Source of the DNA: Bacillota bacterium
Lineage (GTDB): Bacteria; Bacillota; Desulfotomaculia; Desulfotomaculales; VENG01
Direction of reading: 5' to 3'
DNA: 45,397 nucleotides
Assembly: GCA_009711705.1 (NCBI GenBank)
Contig: VENG01000030.1
Location: 1-45,397 of the forward strand
Program-made: the position numbers and the translations under genes
The notes under the pieces: model-generated
Database searches by the model: none
What the model was told of the DNA's origin: nothing
The model's input: only the letters and a program-made list of their open reading frames with translations
In this document: positions 9,213 through 19,657 of the stretch, piece after piece
How the letters are laid out: every line of letters starts with the position of its first letter
Numbering within the stretch: the first letter of the stretch is position 1

Positions 9213-9241
9213 ATTATCTCCCAGTGTTATAACCAGGTCAA
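9213..9241 (-). promoter_or_regulatory. Sigma-A-type promoter for cdaA
   Basis: On the minus strand TTGACC (9241-9236), exactly 17 bp, then GATAAT (9218-9213) lie about 55 bp upstream of the cdaA TTG start. Confidence 0.65.
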
Positions 9242-9257
9242 GCCAGTCGTTCAAATA

Positions 9258-9290
9258 AAAGAAAACCGGCCCTAAAGGGCCGGTTCTTTA
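9258..9290 (-). terminator. Intrinsic terminator after the 88-residue gene
   Basis: AACCGGCCC and GGGCCGGTT (9264-9285) form a perfect stem around a TAAA loop. On the minus strand it is followed by TTCTTTTATTT. It ends the unit upstream of the cdaA promoter. Confidence 0.85.
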
Positions 9291-9298
9291 TTGGATAT

Positions 9299-9565
9299 TT
9301 ATACATTGGCAAATCCAGATGCATGTTTCAATTTACTCTTGTCATAAAAACCTTTAGACAAAGTAACCAAAAAGCTGTTTCCTTTTTTACAACAGCCTAC
9401 ATCCCAGCCGTCTCTCATGGCCAGGCGGGCCACTTTCTCCGCTGAAGCTGCACGGTTAATATTCCTTATAATTACTGTTCCTCCGCTCACCTGTTCCAAT
9501 TCCCTGCTCACTGCACGCTCAAGATCACGTGTGGAAAGGTTAATTGCATTTAAAGTCTTGCGCAC
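9299..9565 (-). CDS. Small hypothetical protein, possibly TusA/SirA-like fold
   Basis: The 88-residue product starts at GTG 9565 behind AGGGGATC. A nearby ATG upstream is in another frame. The segment GGTVIIRNINRAASAEKVARLAMRDGWDVGCCKKGNSFLVTLSK resembles the beta-alpha-beta layout of TusA/SirA proteins: a strand, a helix that separates residues from a 'partner', then a strand after a Gly-rich turn. The N-terminal CPxP motif of true TusA is absent, so sulfur transfer cannot be claimed. A Cys-Cys pair is present near residues 58-59. It stands alone between cimA and cdaA and has its own strong terminator. Function unknown. Confidence 0.6.
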   Translation of the reverse strand: MRKTLNAINLSTRDLERAVSRELEQVSGGTVIIRNINRAASAEKVARLAMRDGWDVGCCKKGNSFLVTLSKGFYDKSKLKHASGFANV

Positions 9566-9786
9566 CCTGTGGATCCCCTTCCATTATTATAATAATTTTT
9601 TTCTCTCTAATTGTAACTGTATATACTTTTTCAACAAATTATGTCATAGTCCTGCCAAAGATATTTAATTTTTAAAAGTCTATATTTTCTGTATTTTTAG
9701 AAATAATAGACAGATTCCAGGGTGCGCACATTTGTTTATTTTACCAAATTCGACTTTAATCTACATTTGATGAGCTAAAAAATGCT

Positions 9787-11400
9787 TTATGCATCTGCTG
9801 GTGTTGCCGTGGAGGACATTGAATTCTTATTTTTAGATTCCTCATGTTGTAAAAGACCGTAAGCTATACTATCCACCAGTGCCTGCCAGCTGGCTTCAAT
9901 GATGTTGGGGCTTACTCCTATAGTTCCCCAGTTTTTCTTGCCGTCGGTGGTTTCCACCAACACTCTGACCATGGAGCCGGTACCATCCTTTCCTTCCAGG
10001 ACCCGCACCTTATAATCGGATAAATGCATTTCCTTTATGGCCGGGAAAAAGTCATTTAACGCCTTGCGCAGGGCATTATCCAGCGCGTTTACCGGTCCGT
10101 TGCCTTCGGCAGCGGTATGCACCTCGTGGTCCCCCACCGTCATCTTGATCACTGCCTCGGAACGCACCTGCCCGTCATCACGCATTTCAATCATGATGCG
10201 CAGGTTATTTAGCTCAAATGGTTCCTGGTAGTCGTGATAGGCCTTGCGAATACGTAACGCAAAGGACCCCTCGGCACCTTCGAACTGGTAACCGCGATGT
10301 TCCATTTCCTTTAGCTCTTCCAATACCTGACGTTCTTCTCTGCCTGTAGTCCGGACATCAAGGTTAAGCTCTCTATATTTATATAATAAATTACTCATGC
10401 CACTTAATTCTGATACCAGTACCCGCCTGTTGTTGCCTACCAATTCCGGCTCAATATGCTCGTAAGTGCGCGGATTCTTTTGTAGTGCGCTGACATGCAC
10501 CCCGCCTTTATGGGCAAAGGCACTGGATCCCACGTAAGGCTGGCTGCTTGCCGGGCTCATGTTAGCCAGTTCGCTCACAAAACGGGACAGCTCGGTTATT
10601 CTATTTACGTTGGCACCGGGTAAGGTTTCCATACCACACTTATAACTAAGGTTGGGGATCAATGAACACAAATTGGCATTACCACAGCGCTCACCGTACC
10701 CATTCACTGTACCCTGCACCTGAAGACAACCGGCCTGAACAGCGGCCAGAGAATTGGCCACGGCCAATTCGGAATCGTTGTGGCAGTGTATTCCCAGCGG
10801 CACCTGTATGCGTTCCCGCACCAAGCTTACAATGTTACTGATTTCCCAGGGCATGGACCCGCCATTAGTATCACAAAGGATTATCCTGGATGCACCGCCC
10901 TTTACAGCTGCATCCAGAGTGGCCAAGGCATATTCGGGATTTGCTTTATAGCCGTCAAAGAAATGCTCAGCATCATAAAAGGCCGTTAACCCCTTATTTA
11001 CCAGGTAAGCAAGTGAATCTTGAATCATATTTAAATTTTCGTCCAGGGTAGTTTCAAGAGCCCGCTCCACGTGGAAATCCCAGCTCTTGCCAAATATAGC
11101 AACTGTACTGACAGCCGACTCCACCAGGCATTTCATATTGTGGTCTTCTTCCGGCGTAATCCCAGGCTTGCGGGTACTGCTGAAAGCAGTTAGAACCGTA
11201 TTGTTAAAGGAAATATTTTTGGCCCGCTTAAAGAAAGCCAGGTCTTTGGGATTGGAGCCCGGCCAGCCGCCTTCAACGTAATGAAAGCCCATTTGATCCA
11301 GCCGCTGCACTATTTTTAACTTGTCTTCCAGAGAGAAGGTTATCCCCTCTCCCTGAGCGCCGTCGCGTAAAGTTGTGTCATACAATTCAATTGATCTCAT
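9787..11400 (-). CDS. cimA: (R)-citramalate synthase
   Basis: CimA condenses acetyl-CoA with pyruvate to give (R)-citramalate, which LeuCD and LeuB convert to 2-oxobutanoate for isoleucine. The 537-residue protein has an N-terminal DRE-TIM barrel of the HMGL family (YDTTLRDGAQGEGI, ILCDTNGGSMP, GIHCHNDSELAVANS) and a C-terminal LeuA-type allosteric domain. It belongs to the long, CimA/LeuA-like paralogue group rather than LeuA itself, which is encoded separately at 14251. ATG 11400 directly follows the leuB stop (TAA-ATG), so it is the last gene of the leu cluster. No threonine dehydratase gene is seen in the window, consistent with the citramalate route supplying isoleucine. Citramalate rather than homocitrate is inferred from context. 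Confidence 0.88.
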   Translation of the reverse strand: MRSIELYDTTLRDGAQGEGITFSLEDKLKIVQRLDQMGFHYVEGGWPGSNPKDLAFFKRAKNISFNNTVLTAFSSTRKPGITPEEDHNMKCLVESAVSTVAIFGKSWDFHVERALETTLDENLNMIQDSLAYLVNKGLTAFYDAEHFFDGYKANPEYALATLDAAVKGGASRIILCDTNGGSMPWEISNIVSLVRERIQVPLGIHCHNDSELAVANSLAAVQAGCLQVQGTVNGYGERCGNANLCSLIPNLSYKCGMETLPGANVNRITELSRFVSELANMSPASSQPYVGSSAFAHKGGVHVSALQKNPRTYEHIEPELVGNNRRVLVSELSGMSNLLYKYRELNLDVRTTGREERQVLEELKEMEHRGYQFEGAEGSFALRIRKAYHDYQEPFELNNLRIMIEMRDDGQVRSEAVIKMTVGDHEVHTAAEGNGPVNALDNALRKALNDFFPAIKEMHLSDYKVRVLEGKDGTGSMVRVLVETTDGKKNWGTIGVSPNIIEASWQALVDSIAYGLLQHEESKNKNSMSSTATPADA

Positions 11401-12489
11401 TTAACTCCCCCCGGTAGAAACACCAAGGTTTTCGACTATTAGATCTCCCATTTGGGAGGTATTTAACTGCTCTTTACCATCTTCCATGATATCGGCGGTA
11501 CGGTAACCGGAATCCAATGCCCTGGTAACCGCTTTTTCCACGGCATCGGCCGCATTATCCTCGCCAAAGCCGTAGCGCAGCATCATGCTCACCGACAAAA
11601 TGGTGGCAATGGGATTGGCCTTCCCCTGCCCGGCTATATCCGGTGCCGAGCCGTGAATAGGCTCGTATAACCCGGTTTTTCCTCCCAGGCTGGCTGAAGG
11701 GAGCATGCCTATGGAGCCGGTAAGCTGCGCCGCCTGGTCGCTGAGGATATCACCAAACATATTCTCAGTGACCAGCACATCAAACTGCTTGGGATTACGC
11801 ACCAGCTGCATGGCACAGTTATCCACCAGCATATGCTTTAATTCCACATCCGGGTACTCTTGGGCCACGGACTCCACAATTTCGCGCCAGAAACGGGAGC
11901 TCTCCAGTACGTTCGCTTTATCCACCGAGGTTAATTGTTTGCTCCTGCGGCGGGCCATATCAAAACCTACACGCACCACCCGTTCTACTTCTTCAGTGGT
12001 GTATTCCAGGGTTTCCACTACCCGCCGGCCCCCGCCGGGCAAGTCTTCCCTTTGCTTGGAGCCAAAGTATAGGCCCCCGGTTAGCTCCCGCACCACCATG
12101 ATGTCTAGACCTTCCACAACTTCCCGCTTCAAGGTGCTGGCATCGGCCAGAGATGTAAAAACTTGTGCCGGGCGCAGGTTGGCATATACCTGCAGCTCTT
12201 TTCGCAGCGGGAGCAGTGCCCCCGCTTCCGGGCGCAGGTGTACAGGGAGTTTATCCCACTTAGGGCCGCCAACGGCCCCCAGTAGAACGGCATCACTTTC
12301 CAGGCACAAGTCCAGTGTAGATGCAGGGAGCGGTGTTCCGGTCTCATCGTATGCACAGCCGCCAATGAGGGCTTCAGAAATCTCAAACTGCAGGTGATAC
12401 TTTTTACCCAGGGCCATTAGTACTTTTAAGGCTTCTGCCATTATCTCGGGGCCTACTCCGTCTCCGGGTAATACCGCCAGTTTAAACAT
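11401..12489 (-). CDS. leuB: 3-isopropylmalate dehydrogenase
   Basis: LeuB oxidises and decarboxylates 3-isopropylmalate with NAD+ to 4-methyl-2-oxopentanoate. It may also act on 3-methylmalate in the citramalate route. The 362-residue protein has the N-terminal [10 protein letters not shown], the substrate-binding [11 protein letters not shown], the metal-binding [22 protein letters not shown] segment and [18 protein letters not shown] near the C-terminus, all typical of the isocitrate/isopropylmalate dehydrogenase family. Its start overlaps the end of leuD by 8 nt and its stop abuts the cimA start. It is part of the compact leuA-leuC-leuD-leuB-cimA run. Confidence 0.97.
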   Translation of the reverse strand: MFKLAVLPGDGVGPEIMAEALKVLMALGKKYHLQFEISEALIGGCAYDETGTPLPASTLDLCLESDAVLLGAVGGPKWDKLPVHLRPEAGALLPLRKELQVYANLRPAQVFTSLADASTLKREVVEGLDIMVVRELTGGLYFGSKQREDLPGGGRRVVETLEYTTEEVERVVRVGFDMARRRSKQLTSVDKANVLESSRFWREIVESVAQEYPDVELKHMLVDNCAMQLVRNPKQFDVLVTENMFGDILSDQAAQLTGSIGMLPSASLGGKTGLYEPIHGSAPDIAGQGKANPIATILSVSMMLRYGFGEDNAADAVEKAVTRALDSGYRTADIMEDGKEQLNTSQMGDLIVENLGVSTGGS

Positions 12490-12982
12490 CTGCTTTCACC
12501 CTTTTCGCTACATAGTTTATTAGTCCACCCGCAGAGATAATATCCTGCATAAAAGAAGGAATAGGGGTGGCTTGATATTCTTGGTCCTTGGTATGATTTA
12601 CTATTCTCCCCGTTTCCATATCCACTGAGATTTGGTCCCCTTCGCTGATCGATTCTGCAGCCTGGGGGGACTCAAAGATGGGCAGTCCTATATTAAAAGC
12701 ATTGCGGTAAAAAATACGGGCAAAGGTTTTGGCGATCACACAGCTCACTCCGGCAGCCTTGATAGCTATGGGAGCATGCTCCCTGGAACTGCCACAGCCA
12801 AAATTTTTATCCGCCACAATAATATCCCCGGCCTCTACTTTAGCGGGGAACCCAGGATCCGCATCTTCCATACAGTGCTTAGCCAGCTCGGCAGGATCGG
12901 AAGTGTTTAGATAACGGGCAGGTATAATGGCATCGGTATCTACATCGGAGCCAAACTTCCACGTTTTACCTTTAAGTTCCAT
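12482..12982 (-). CDS. leuD: 3-isopropylmalate dehydratase small subunit
   Basis: LeuD supplies the swivel domain of isopropylmalate isomerase, working with LeuC. The 166-residue protein shows the family's [11 protein letters not shown] segment and the substrate-binding [18 protein letters not shown] block. The length fits the short archaeal/clostridial-type LeuD. ATG 12982 shares one base with the leuC stop (TAATG) and follows GGGAGG, so translation is coupled to leuC. The pair probably also isomerises citramalate to 3-methylmalate. Confidence 0.97.
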   Translation of the reverse strand: MELKGKTWKFGSDVDTDAIIPARYLNTSDPAELAKHCMEDADPGFPAKVEAGDIIVADKNFGCGSSREHAPIAIKAAGVSCVIAKTFARIFYRNAFNIGLPIFESPQAAESISEGDQISVDMETGRIVNHTKDQEYQATPIPSFMQDIISAGGLINYVAKRVKADV

Positions 12983-14244
12983 TATTCCACCTCCCGGGGA
13001 TGGGCTATGCGGCCCAGAATCGCAGACGCAGCAGCAACTGCCGGGTTGGCCAAATATACTTCGCTTTCCGGATGACCCATGCGTCCTACGAAATTGCGGT
13101 TGGTGGTGGCCACCGCCCGCTCTCCTGCCGCCAGTATACCCATATGGCCTCCCAGACAGGGACCGCAGGTAGGGGTGCTGAACGCAGCCCCGGCGGCAAT
13201 GAAAGTTTCCACCAGTCCTTCTTTAATAGCCTGACGATAGATATCCTGGGTACCCGGGATCACCAGCAGCCGCACATTGGAGTTTACGGTACGGTTTTTC
13301 AAGATCGCCGCTGCCTCACGCAGGTCAGACATACGCCCGTTGGTGCAAGAACCGATAACAGCCTGGTCAATGGTTGTGTTAGCAACTTCTTCCACCGGTT
13401 TTACATTTTCAGGCAGGTGGGGCAGTGCTACCTGGGGTGAAAGGGATGAAACATCGATATCGTAAACCTGGGCATATTTTGCTCCCGGGTCACTGCTTTC
13501 AAAGTGGTACCCTCTTTTGGCGCGGCCCTGTACATATTCCCAGGTAGTACTGTCAGGCGCAATGATGCCATTTTTGGCGCCGGCCTCCACGGCCATGTTA
13601 GCCATGCTAAATCTACTGTCCATACTTAAATTCTCAATGGCCGGCCCGCAAAATTCCATAGCCTGATAAAGGGCCCCATCCACTCCGATCATACCGATGG
13701 TATGCAGAATGAGGTCTTTACCGCTCACCCACGGGGGAAGTTCTCCTGTATAAATAAATTTAAGTGACTCGGGCACTTTTAGCCAGGTTTCCCCAAGCGC
13801 CATGGCGGCCGCGAGGTCAGTGCTGCCGACACCGGTGGAAAAGGCCCCCAGTGCCCCGTAAGTACAGGTGTGGCTATCCGCACCAATGACCAGATCCCCG
13901 GGAACAACAAGTCCCTGTTCGGGTAGCAGGCAATGTTCAATACCCATCTTACCTACTTCAAAAAAGTTGGTAAGAGCGTGCTTACGAGCAAACTCCCGCA
14001 GCATTTTAGCCTGCTCCGCCGATTGGATATCCTTGTTGGGAACAAAATGGTCGGGGACGAATATTACCCGGTTTTTGTCCCAAACTGTTTCCACATCCAG
14101 CCTGTCAAACTCCCTGATGGCAACCGGGGCAGTTATATCGTTACCCAGGGCTACGTCTACCTTCACATTGATCAGTTCACCGGGTTCCACGAATTCACGC
14201 CCGGCATGGGCAGCCAAAATCTTTTCCGTAATTGTCATGGCCAT
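12982..14244 (-). CDS. leuC: 3-isopropylmalate dehydratase large subunit
   Basis: LeuC is the [4Fe-4S] subunit of isopropylmalate isomerase. Cluster-binding cysteines are visible in [12 protein letters not shown] and in the CGPCLGG motif, and [25 protein letters not shown] is typical of the aconitase superfamily. About 420 residues, the size of the clostridial/archaeal homoaconitase-like LeuC form. ATG 14244 ([10 protein letters not shown]) is chosen because it lies 9 nt after GGAGG. A GTG two codons upstream at 14250 is too close to that site. The ribosome site overlaps the leuA stop codon, coupling the two genes. Confidence 0.97.
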   Translation of the reverse strand: MAMTITEKILAAHAGREFVEPGELINVKVDVALGNDITAPVAIREFDRLDVETVWDKNRVIFVPDHFVPNKDIQSAEQAKMLREFARKHALTNFFEVGKMGIEHCLLPEQGLVVPGDLVIGADSHTCTYGALGAFSTGVGSTDLAAAMALGETWLKVPESLKFIYTGELPPWVSGKDLILHTIGMIGVDGALYQAMEFCGPAIENLSMDSRFSMANMAVEAGAKNGIIAPDSTTWEYVQGRAKRGYHFESSDPGAKYAQVYDIDVSSLSPQVALPHLPENVKPVEEVANTTIDQAVIGSCTNGRMSDLREAAAILKNRTVNSNVRLLVIPGTQDIYRQAIKEGLVETFIAAGAAFSTPTCGPCLGGHMGILAAGERAVATTNRNFVGRMGHPESEVYLANPAVAAASAILGRIAHPREVE

Positions 14245-14250
14245 ATCCAC

Positions 14251-15780
14251 TCACCTCCGCCCGTTATTTTTTTCGTAGATCATTTTATTTACCGCGCTTA
14301 CATAGCCCCGGGCACTGGCTTCCAGTATATCTGTACTCACGCCGCGCCCGCTGTAAATCCTTTTACCGTCCGCCGTGATCTTCAGGTTTACGTCGCCAAT
14401 AGCATCCTTACCTGAAGTTACTGCGTTAATCCCCCATCTCACCAGGCGGCAGCTGATTCCGGTGATTTTATCCACCGTCTTGCAGATAGCATCCACAGGA
14501 CCGTTTCCACAGGAAGCCTCTTCAATCACCTCGTCACAGTGACGCAGTCCGATGGTGGCTGTGGGGACAACTGTGCTGCCGCTGCTTATATGCAGGTAAG
14601 TTAACTCGTAGGTGGCAGGCACACTGAGAATTTCTTCCTCTATGATAGCCTCCAGGTCATGGTCTGTTATTTCCTTTTTCTTGTCAGCCATATCTTTAAA
14701 GCGTGTAAATGCCTTGTTTAAATCTTCGCCGTCAAGCACATAACCCAGCTGGGCCAGGCGGTCTTTGAAAGCATGCCTGCCGCTGTGCTTACCCAGTACT
14801 ATATTGCCGTAGGTAATACCCACCATGACCGGATTCATGATTTCATATGTGGTACGCTCTTTTAATACTCCGTCCTGGTGAATACCTGATTCATGGGCAA
14901 AGGCATTTTTACCCACGATAGCTTTATTTGGCTGCACAGCCATACCGGTCATATTGCTGACCAGCTTACTGGTGCGGTATATTTCCTTGGTATTCACCCT
15001 GGTATCCAGGTGGTAAAAGTCCCGGCGAGTACGCAGAGACATAATCACCTCTTCCAGGGAAGCATTACCGGCCCGCTCACCAATGCCGTTCACTGCGCCT
15101 TCCACTTGCCGTGCGCCTTCTGCCACTGCGGCAAGTGAATTGGCCACAGCCAACCCCAGGTCATCATGACAGTGAACACTGACAATTGCTTTTTCAATCC
15201 CTTTTACCTGCTGAATGATAGTGCGAATAAATTTCCCCCACTCTTGCGGCGTGGCATAGCCCACGGTGTCCGGAATGTTAATGGTAGTAGCTCCTGCGGC
15301 TATAGCCGCTTCCAGCACCTGGCACAGAAAACCCATGTCACTGCGGGAAGCATCTTCGGCGGAAAACTCCACATCGTCCGTGTATTTACAGGCATGTTTT
15401 ACACCTTCTACTGCTGCCTGCATCACCTGTTCCCTGGTCATACGGAGCTTATGCTGCATATGAATGTCCGAGGTGGCAATAAAGGTATGAATACGGGCCT
15501 GGTCGGCGTATTGCACAGCCTCCCATGCCCGGTCAATATCAGCGAAATTAGTGCGGGCCAGCCCGGCCACTGCCACCCCCCTTACTTCCCGGGCAATGGT
15601 TTGCACGGCCTGAAAGTCACCCTGGGAAGTTACGGGAAAACCGGCCTCAATAACATCCACACCCAACCTGGCCAGCTGTTTGGCTATCTCCAGTTTTTCA
15701 TCAACATTAAGACTCACTCCCGGAGATTGTTCCCCGTCCCTCAAGGTAGTGTCAAAAATGAAAACCTGATCTCCACTCAT
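14251..15780 (-). CDS. leuA: 2-isopropylmalate synthase
   Basis: LeuA condenses acetyl-CoA with 2-oxoisovalerate, the first step specific to leucine. The 509-residue protein has the HMGL-like barrel ([63 protein letters not shown]), a linker with [12 protein letters not shown], and the C-terminal leucine-sensing dimer domain ending in [18 protein letters not shown] 15780 follows AGGGGGG. It lies 18 nt after ilvB. The full C-terminal domain suggests ordinary leucine feedback inhibition, in addition to T-box control of the operon. Confidence 0.97.
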   Translation of the reverse strand: MSGDQVFIFDTTLRDGEQSPGVSLNVDEKLEIAKQLARLGVDVIEAGFPVTSQGDFQAVQTIAREVRGVAVAGLARTNFADIDRAWEAVQYADQARIHTFIATSDIHMQHKLRMTREQVMQAAVEGVKHACKYTDDVEFSAEDASRSDMGFLCQVLEAAIAAGATTINIPDTVGYATPQEWGKFIRTIIQQVKGIEKAIVSVHCHDDLGLAVANSLAAVAEGARQVEGAVNGIGERAGNASLEEVIMSLRTRRDFYHLDTRVNTKEIYRTSKLVSNMTGMAVQPNKAIVGKNAFAHESGIHQDGVLKERTTYEIMNPVMVGITYGNIVLGKHSGRHAFKDRLAQLGYVLDGEDLNKAFTRFKDMADKKKEITDHDLEAIIEEEILSVPATYELTYLHISSGSTVVPTATIGLRHCDEVIEEASCGNGPVDAICKTVDKITGISCRLVRWGINAVTSGKDAIGDVNLKITADGKRIYSGRGVSTDILEASARGYVSAVNKMIYEKNNGRR

Positions 15781-15798
15781 TTTATTCCCCCCTATTTA

Positions 15799-17466
15799 TT
15801 AACAATCAATAGCTTCGTTAATGGCTTTACCGGCAAGAACCATGGGGGTAACATTTTCATCTGCACTTACCAAGCAATTAACCACCACCGGTCCCGGTAT
15901 AGCCAGGGCCTTTTTAACCACTTCGTCAATCTCATTTCCGGTACGGGCCGTGAATGCCTCTATACCGTAGGCACGGGCAAAGATTTCAAAATCCGGGAGG
16001 AATTTAAATTGGGTTGCCATATATCGCTTGTCGTAATATACCTCCTGCAGCTGGCGTACCATGCCCAGGCAGTTATTATTTAATATAAAGACCTTAACAG
16101 GCAGTTCCTGCTCTACAGCTGTAGCCATTTCTTGCATGGTCATCTGGAAGCTGCCGTCACCTGTGACCAAAATCACCGTTTCACCCGGGAGTCCTGCCTG
16201 GGCCCCTACTGCCGCCGGCAGGCCAAATCCCATACAGCCAAGGCCGCCTGAAGACACCAGCGCCCCGGGGCGGTTAAACCGGTAATACTGGGCCACCCAC
16301 ATCTGGTGCTGACCCACATCGGTGGCTACGGTAGCTTTTCCACCGGTATGCTCATAGATCTTTTCGATCACATACTGCGGTTTTAATTCCCCTTCTTTTT
16401 GGCTGTATTCCAGGGGATATTCTTGTTTCCATTGCTGCACCCGGTCCAGCCACGTATGATCTTTCTTAGGGGAAATGGCATTATTAATGCGGCTTAATAC
16501 CTGCTTCACATCCCCTACTATAGGCACATTAACCAGCACGTTTTTCCCTATTTCCGCAGGGTCAATATCTACGTGGACAACTTTCGCCTGGGGGGCGAAC
16601 TGAGCTATTTTACCTGTTACCCGGTCATCAAAGCGGGCACCAAGGGCAATCAAGAGGTCACATTGGGTAACGGCCAGGTTGGCATACCGCGTACCGTGCA
16701 GCCCCAGCATGCCCAAGAACAACGGGTGATCCCCGGGGAAGCTGGAAAGCCCCATAAATGTATTGGTAACCGGGGCGTTAATGGTCTCCGCCAGATACCG
16801 CAATTCATCTACGGCCCCGGCGTTAAGAATACCGCCACCGGCATAAATCACCGGGCGTTGACTGGATTCAATCAATTTAACGGCTTCATTTATTTTTTGT
16901 GGATGTCCCCGGAAAGTAGGGCGATACCCGCGCATTGACGCATGTGCAGGATATTTAAAATCAATCACGGCATCAGCCACATCCTTGGGCAAGTCAATGA
17001 GCACCGGACCCGGTCTACCCGTGGAAGCAATATGAAATGCATTTTTCATAACGACAGGCAAACTTTTGGGATCCTTAACCAGGTAATTGTGCTTGGTTAT
17101 AGGCATGGTGATCCCGGTTATATCCACTTCTTGAAAGGCGTCAGTTCCCACCTGGCTGGTGGGAACCTGGCCGGTAAAAACCACCAGAGGCACCGAATCC
17201 ATGTAAGCATTAGCAATCCCGGTGACAAGGTTTGTGGCTCCGGGGCCGGAGGTAGCCATGGCCACCCCCACTTTTCCGGTTGAACGGGCGTATCCGTCTG
17301 CCGCGTGCATAGCTCCCTGCTCATGTCGAACAAGCACGTGCTTGATACGGGAATCATAAAGTGCATTGTAGACCGGTAAGATGGTACCGCCGGGAAAACC
17401 AAAAATGGTTTCCACTTTTTCATTTTCAAGACATTGAACCAGAGCTTCTGCTACGGTAATCTCCAC
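15799..17466 (-). CDS. ilvB: Acetolactate synthase large subunit (second copy)
   Basis: This ThDP enzyme makes 2-acetolactate or 2-aceto-2-hydroxybutyrate from pyruvate. The 555-residue protein carries the catalytic Glu in [18 protein letters not shown], the FAD-domain region, and the ThDP/Mg motif GDGSFQMTMQEMATAVEQ followed by LNNNCLGMVRQ. GTG 17466 follows a GGGGGG tract. It is a paralogue of the enzyme at 19658 but sits after a 640-bp repeat-filled gap, directly before leuA. Only one small regulatory subunit gene (ilvN) is in the window. The copy might share that subunit or work unregulated; the sequence cannot decide. Confidence 0.93.
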   Translation of the reverse strand: MEITVAEALVQCLENEKVETIFGFPGGTILPVYNALYDSRIKHVLVRHEQGAMHAADGYARSTGKVGVAMATSGPGATNLVTGIANAYMDSVPLVVFTGQVPTSQVGTDAFQEVDITGITMPITKHNYLVKDPKSLPVVMKNAFHIASTGRPGPVLIDLPKDVADAVIDFKYPAHASMRGYRPTFRGHPQKINEAVKLIESSQRPVIYAGGGILNAGAVDELRYLAETINAPVTNTFMGLSSFPGDHPLFLGMLGLHGTRYANLAVTQCDLLIALGARFDDRVTGKIAQFAPQAKVVHVDIDPAEIGKNVLVNVPIVGDVKQVLSRINNAISPKKDHTWLDRVQQWKQEYPLEYSQKEGELKPQYVIEKIYEHTGGKATVATDVGQHQMWVAQYYRFNRPGALVSSGGLGCMGFGLPAAVGAQAGLPGETVILVTGDGSFQMTMQEMATAVEQELPVKVFILNNNCLGMVRQLQEVYYDKRYMATQFKFLPDFEIFARAYGIEAFTARTGNEIDEVVKKALAIPGPVVVNCLVSADENVTPMVLAGKAINEAIDC

Positions 17467-18110
17467 AGGCGAATCCCCCCTTTTTAGAAAATTTATCGGT
17501 ACTTTAAGCTTTAGCTCTTAAAACACTTAAAAACCTTTAGACAGGATTACAGGATAGCAGGATAAAGATTAAAACATAAAAACAGAGACTTTAAACTTTA
17601 GATAATTTATATGGAACTATCAGGTGATTTCTGATGATACAAAAATCACCAATAAAAAAATAAGTGCCAACACTAAAAAAGAAAGGGCAATTTTTGACGG
17701 GATCAACGCGATTCTCGGGATAGAGATTAAAAACAAAGAGAAAAGAAAGGGCAAACATCTTAGACAGGATTACAGGATTTACAGGATGCTTTAGGGTAGT
17801 GCTTTGGGGTCTTAAAAAACATTTTTAAATTATTTGTTTTAATATATTGGACTGGTCCATAAGCTCTGTTTAGGTAATAAAGACTTTCGATTGTATTTTT
17901 CTATTTTTTTAACAATCCTGTAGATCCTGTGAATCCTGTCTAAAAAAATTGTTTACCCCAAAGCCTCACATACAAAGCCTTTTATCCCGCTTATCCCGTA
18001 AAACTCACATGAACCATATATACAAACTAGAATGAAAATTTATTTTCGTAAAAAAAACGCTTTTTTCATAGACAGCCTTATAAATACAATTATAAATAAG
18101 ACAATATGGT
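17467..18110. repeat. Intergenic zone with degenerate ACAGGAT-type repeats
   Basis: Copies of an approximately 25-bp unit resembling GACAGGATTACAGGATTTACAGGAT occur at about 17540-17564, 17695-17722 (GACGGGATCAACG variant) and 17763-17788. Inverted copies occur at 17914-17940 and 17982-18000 (TTATCCCGCTTATCCCGTA). The spacing is irregular and AT-rich. No coding frame of useful length is present. The zone interrupts an otherwise tight operon between ilvC and the second ilvB, and could insulate or process the transcript. The same family recurs at 44624-45246. Confidence 0.7.
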
Positions 18111-19106
18111 TTACTTCTTCTTCAGCCAGGGCATCATTTTACGAAGCTCGGCGCCCACTTGTTCGATCTGCCCTTGCTGCTCTTTTTTACGTGTGGCCTT
18201 GAACATGGGCTGGTTGGCCTGGTTTTCCAGCATCCAATTCTTGGCAAATTCACCGCTCTGAATTTCGGACAGTATTGCTTTCATTTCGGCGCGGGTTTCG
18301 TCCGTGACAACCCTTTTGCCGGACACATAGTCACCGAATTCCGCGGTGTTGCTGATGGAATAGCGCATGTAGCTGAGTCCGCCCTCATTAATAAGATCAA
18401 CGATCAGCTTTAACTCATGCAGACACTCAAAGTAAGCCATCTCCGGCGCATATCCAGCATCAACCAGGGTATCGAACCCGGCCTTGATTAACTCACTGAC
18501 ACCGCCGCACAGTACTGCCTGCTCGCCGAAAAGGTCGGTTTCGGTTTCTTCCTTAAATGAGGTTTCAAATACGCCGGCCCTGGTACAGCCGATGCCCTTG
18601 GCATAGGCCATTCCCGTTTCCCGGGCCCGGCCGCTGGCATCCTGGTACACGGCAAGCAGCCCGGGAACTCCCATTCCCTCTTCAAACATGCGGCGCACCA
18701 GGTGCCCGGGGCTTTTGGGAGCAACCATGACCACATCAACATCTTTAGGCGGTACAATCTGGCTAAAATGAATGTTAAAGCCGTGACTGAACATAAGGGT
18801 CTTATTGGCATTTAAATAGGGCTCTATTTCTTCGGCATAGATTCTTCCCTGTGATTCATCAGGCAATAAGATCTGAATAATATCGGCCCTGTTGGCAGCT
18901 TCAGCCACTGTGGTTGCCTCCAGCCCGTCAGCCTGGGCCTTGGGCACACTGGAACTGTCTTTTCTAAGACCCACAATTACATTCAGGCCGCTTTCTTTCA
19001 AGTTCTGAGCCTGGGCGTGGCCCTGGCTTCCATATCCCATTACAGCTATAGTCTTATCCTGCAGTAACGCTAAATCGGCATCTTGATCATAAAATACTTT
19101 AACCAT
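18111..19106 (-). CDS. ilvC: Ketol-acid reductoisomerase
   Basis: IlvC isomerises and reduces acetohydroxy acids to dihydroxy acids for valine, leucine and isoleucine. The 331-residue class I enzyme has a Rossmann start ([19 protein letters not shown]), an NADPH-type loop (GLRKDSSS), [12 protein letters not shown], and the metal-binding [12 protein letters not shown] and [13 protein letters not shown] helices. ATG 19106 follows AGGAGG. It lies 6 nt downstream of ilvN, in the usual ilvB-ilvN-ilvC order. Confidence 0.98.
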   Translation of the reverse strand: MVKVFYDQDADLALLQDKTIAVMGYGSQGHAQAQNLKESGLNVIVGLRKDSSSVPKAQADGLEATTVAEAANRADIIQILLPDESQGRIYAEEIEPYLNANKTLMFSHGFNIHFSQIVPPKDVDVVMVAPKSPGHLVRRMFEEGMGVPGLLAVYQDASGRARETGMAYAKGIGCTRAGVFETSFKEETETDLFGEQAVLCGGVSELIKAGFDTLVDAGYAPEMAYFECLHELKLIVDLINEGGLSYMRYSISNTAEFGDYVSGKRVVTDETRAEMKAILSEIQSGEFAKNWMLENQANQPMFKATRKKEQQGQIEQVGAELRKMMPWLKKK

Positions 19107-19112
19107 AATCTA

Positions 19113-19643
19113 TTAGTCCTCCTGATTAGTATTCATTTTTTGTGATCTTTCAGTGAAACCTGTGTACCTGGATCCCCTCTGCATAGCTATTTTACCCGTA
19201 CGAACAAGTTCTTTAATCCCGTAGGATTGCAGGGATTCCTCAAAGGCGTTAATTTTACCGTCATTCCCGGTGCACTCCAGGGTAACAGTCTTTTTACCCA
19301 AATCTACAATACGAGCTCTGAATACATCCGCAATCTGCATCACTTCACCGCGCAGGGAAGGGTCAACACTAACTTTGATTAATACCAGCTCACGATCCAC
19401 AAATTCATCGGCGGTGATATCACTGATCTTGATTACGTCCACCAGCTTATGTAGCTGTTTATTTACCTGCTCTAAGACCCTGGCGTCTCCCTCCACCACA
19501 ATGGTCATGCGGGAAACTGTCGGGTTATCTGTCCTGCCCACCGCCAGGCTGTCAATGTTAAAACCTCTTCTACTGAAGAGACCTGCCACCCGGGCCAGGA
19601 CGCCGGGATTGTTTTCCACCAAAACAGCGAGAGTATGCCGCAT
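19113..19643 (-). CDS. ilvN: Acetolactate synthase small (regulatory) subunit
   Basis: IlvN activates the catalytic subunit and gives valine feedback inhibition. An ACT domain is evident (HTLAVLVENNPGVLARVAGLF, FNIDSLAVGRTDNP), followed by the C-terminal ALS_ss domain (REVLVIKVSVD-like strand, DVFRARIVDLGKKTVTLECTGNDGKI). The chosen start, ATG 19643 (MRHTLAV), follows GGAGG by 7 nt. An upstream in-frame ATG at 19661 would overlap the ilvB stop and lacks a site. About 176 residues, slightly longer than the usual size because of a polar tail (SQKMNTNQED). Confidence 0.95.
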   Translation of the reverse strand: MRHTLAVLVENNPGVLARVAGLFSRRGFNIDSLAVGRTDNPTVSRMTIVVEGDARVLEQVNKQLHKLVDVIKISDITADEFVDRELVLIKVSVDPSLRGEVMQIADVFRARIVDLGKKTVTLECTGNDGKINAFEESLQSYGIKELVRTGKIAMQRGSRYTGFTERSQKMNTNQED

Positions 19644-19657
19644 TACTGCACCTCCAA

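Noticed and set aside
8363..9232. Long plus-strand open frame (289 codons) opposite cdaA
   Set aside because: It mirrors the conserved cdaA gene, is serine-rich as antisense frames often are, has no ribosome site and matches no family.
9787..11400. Homocitrate synthase or second LeuA
   Set aside because: Operon position after leuB, the long CimA-type layout and lack of lysine or nitrogenase genes favour citramalate synthase.
15166..16083. Long plus-strand open frame (305 codons) across leuA and the second ilvB
   Set aside because: It spans the junction of two well-supported minus-strand genes and shows no domain pattern; a shadow frame.
17540..18000. Possible CRISPR array
   Set aside because: Units are degenerate, occur in both orientations and lack regular spacing and unique spacers; no cas genes are present.
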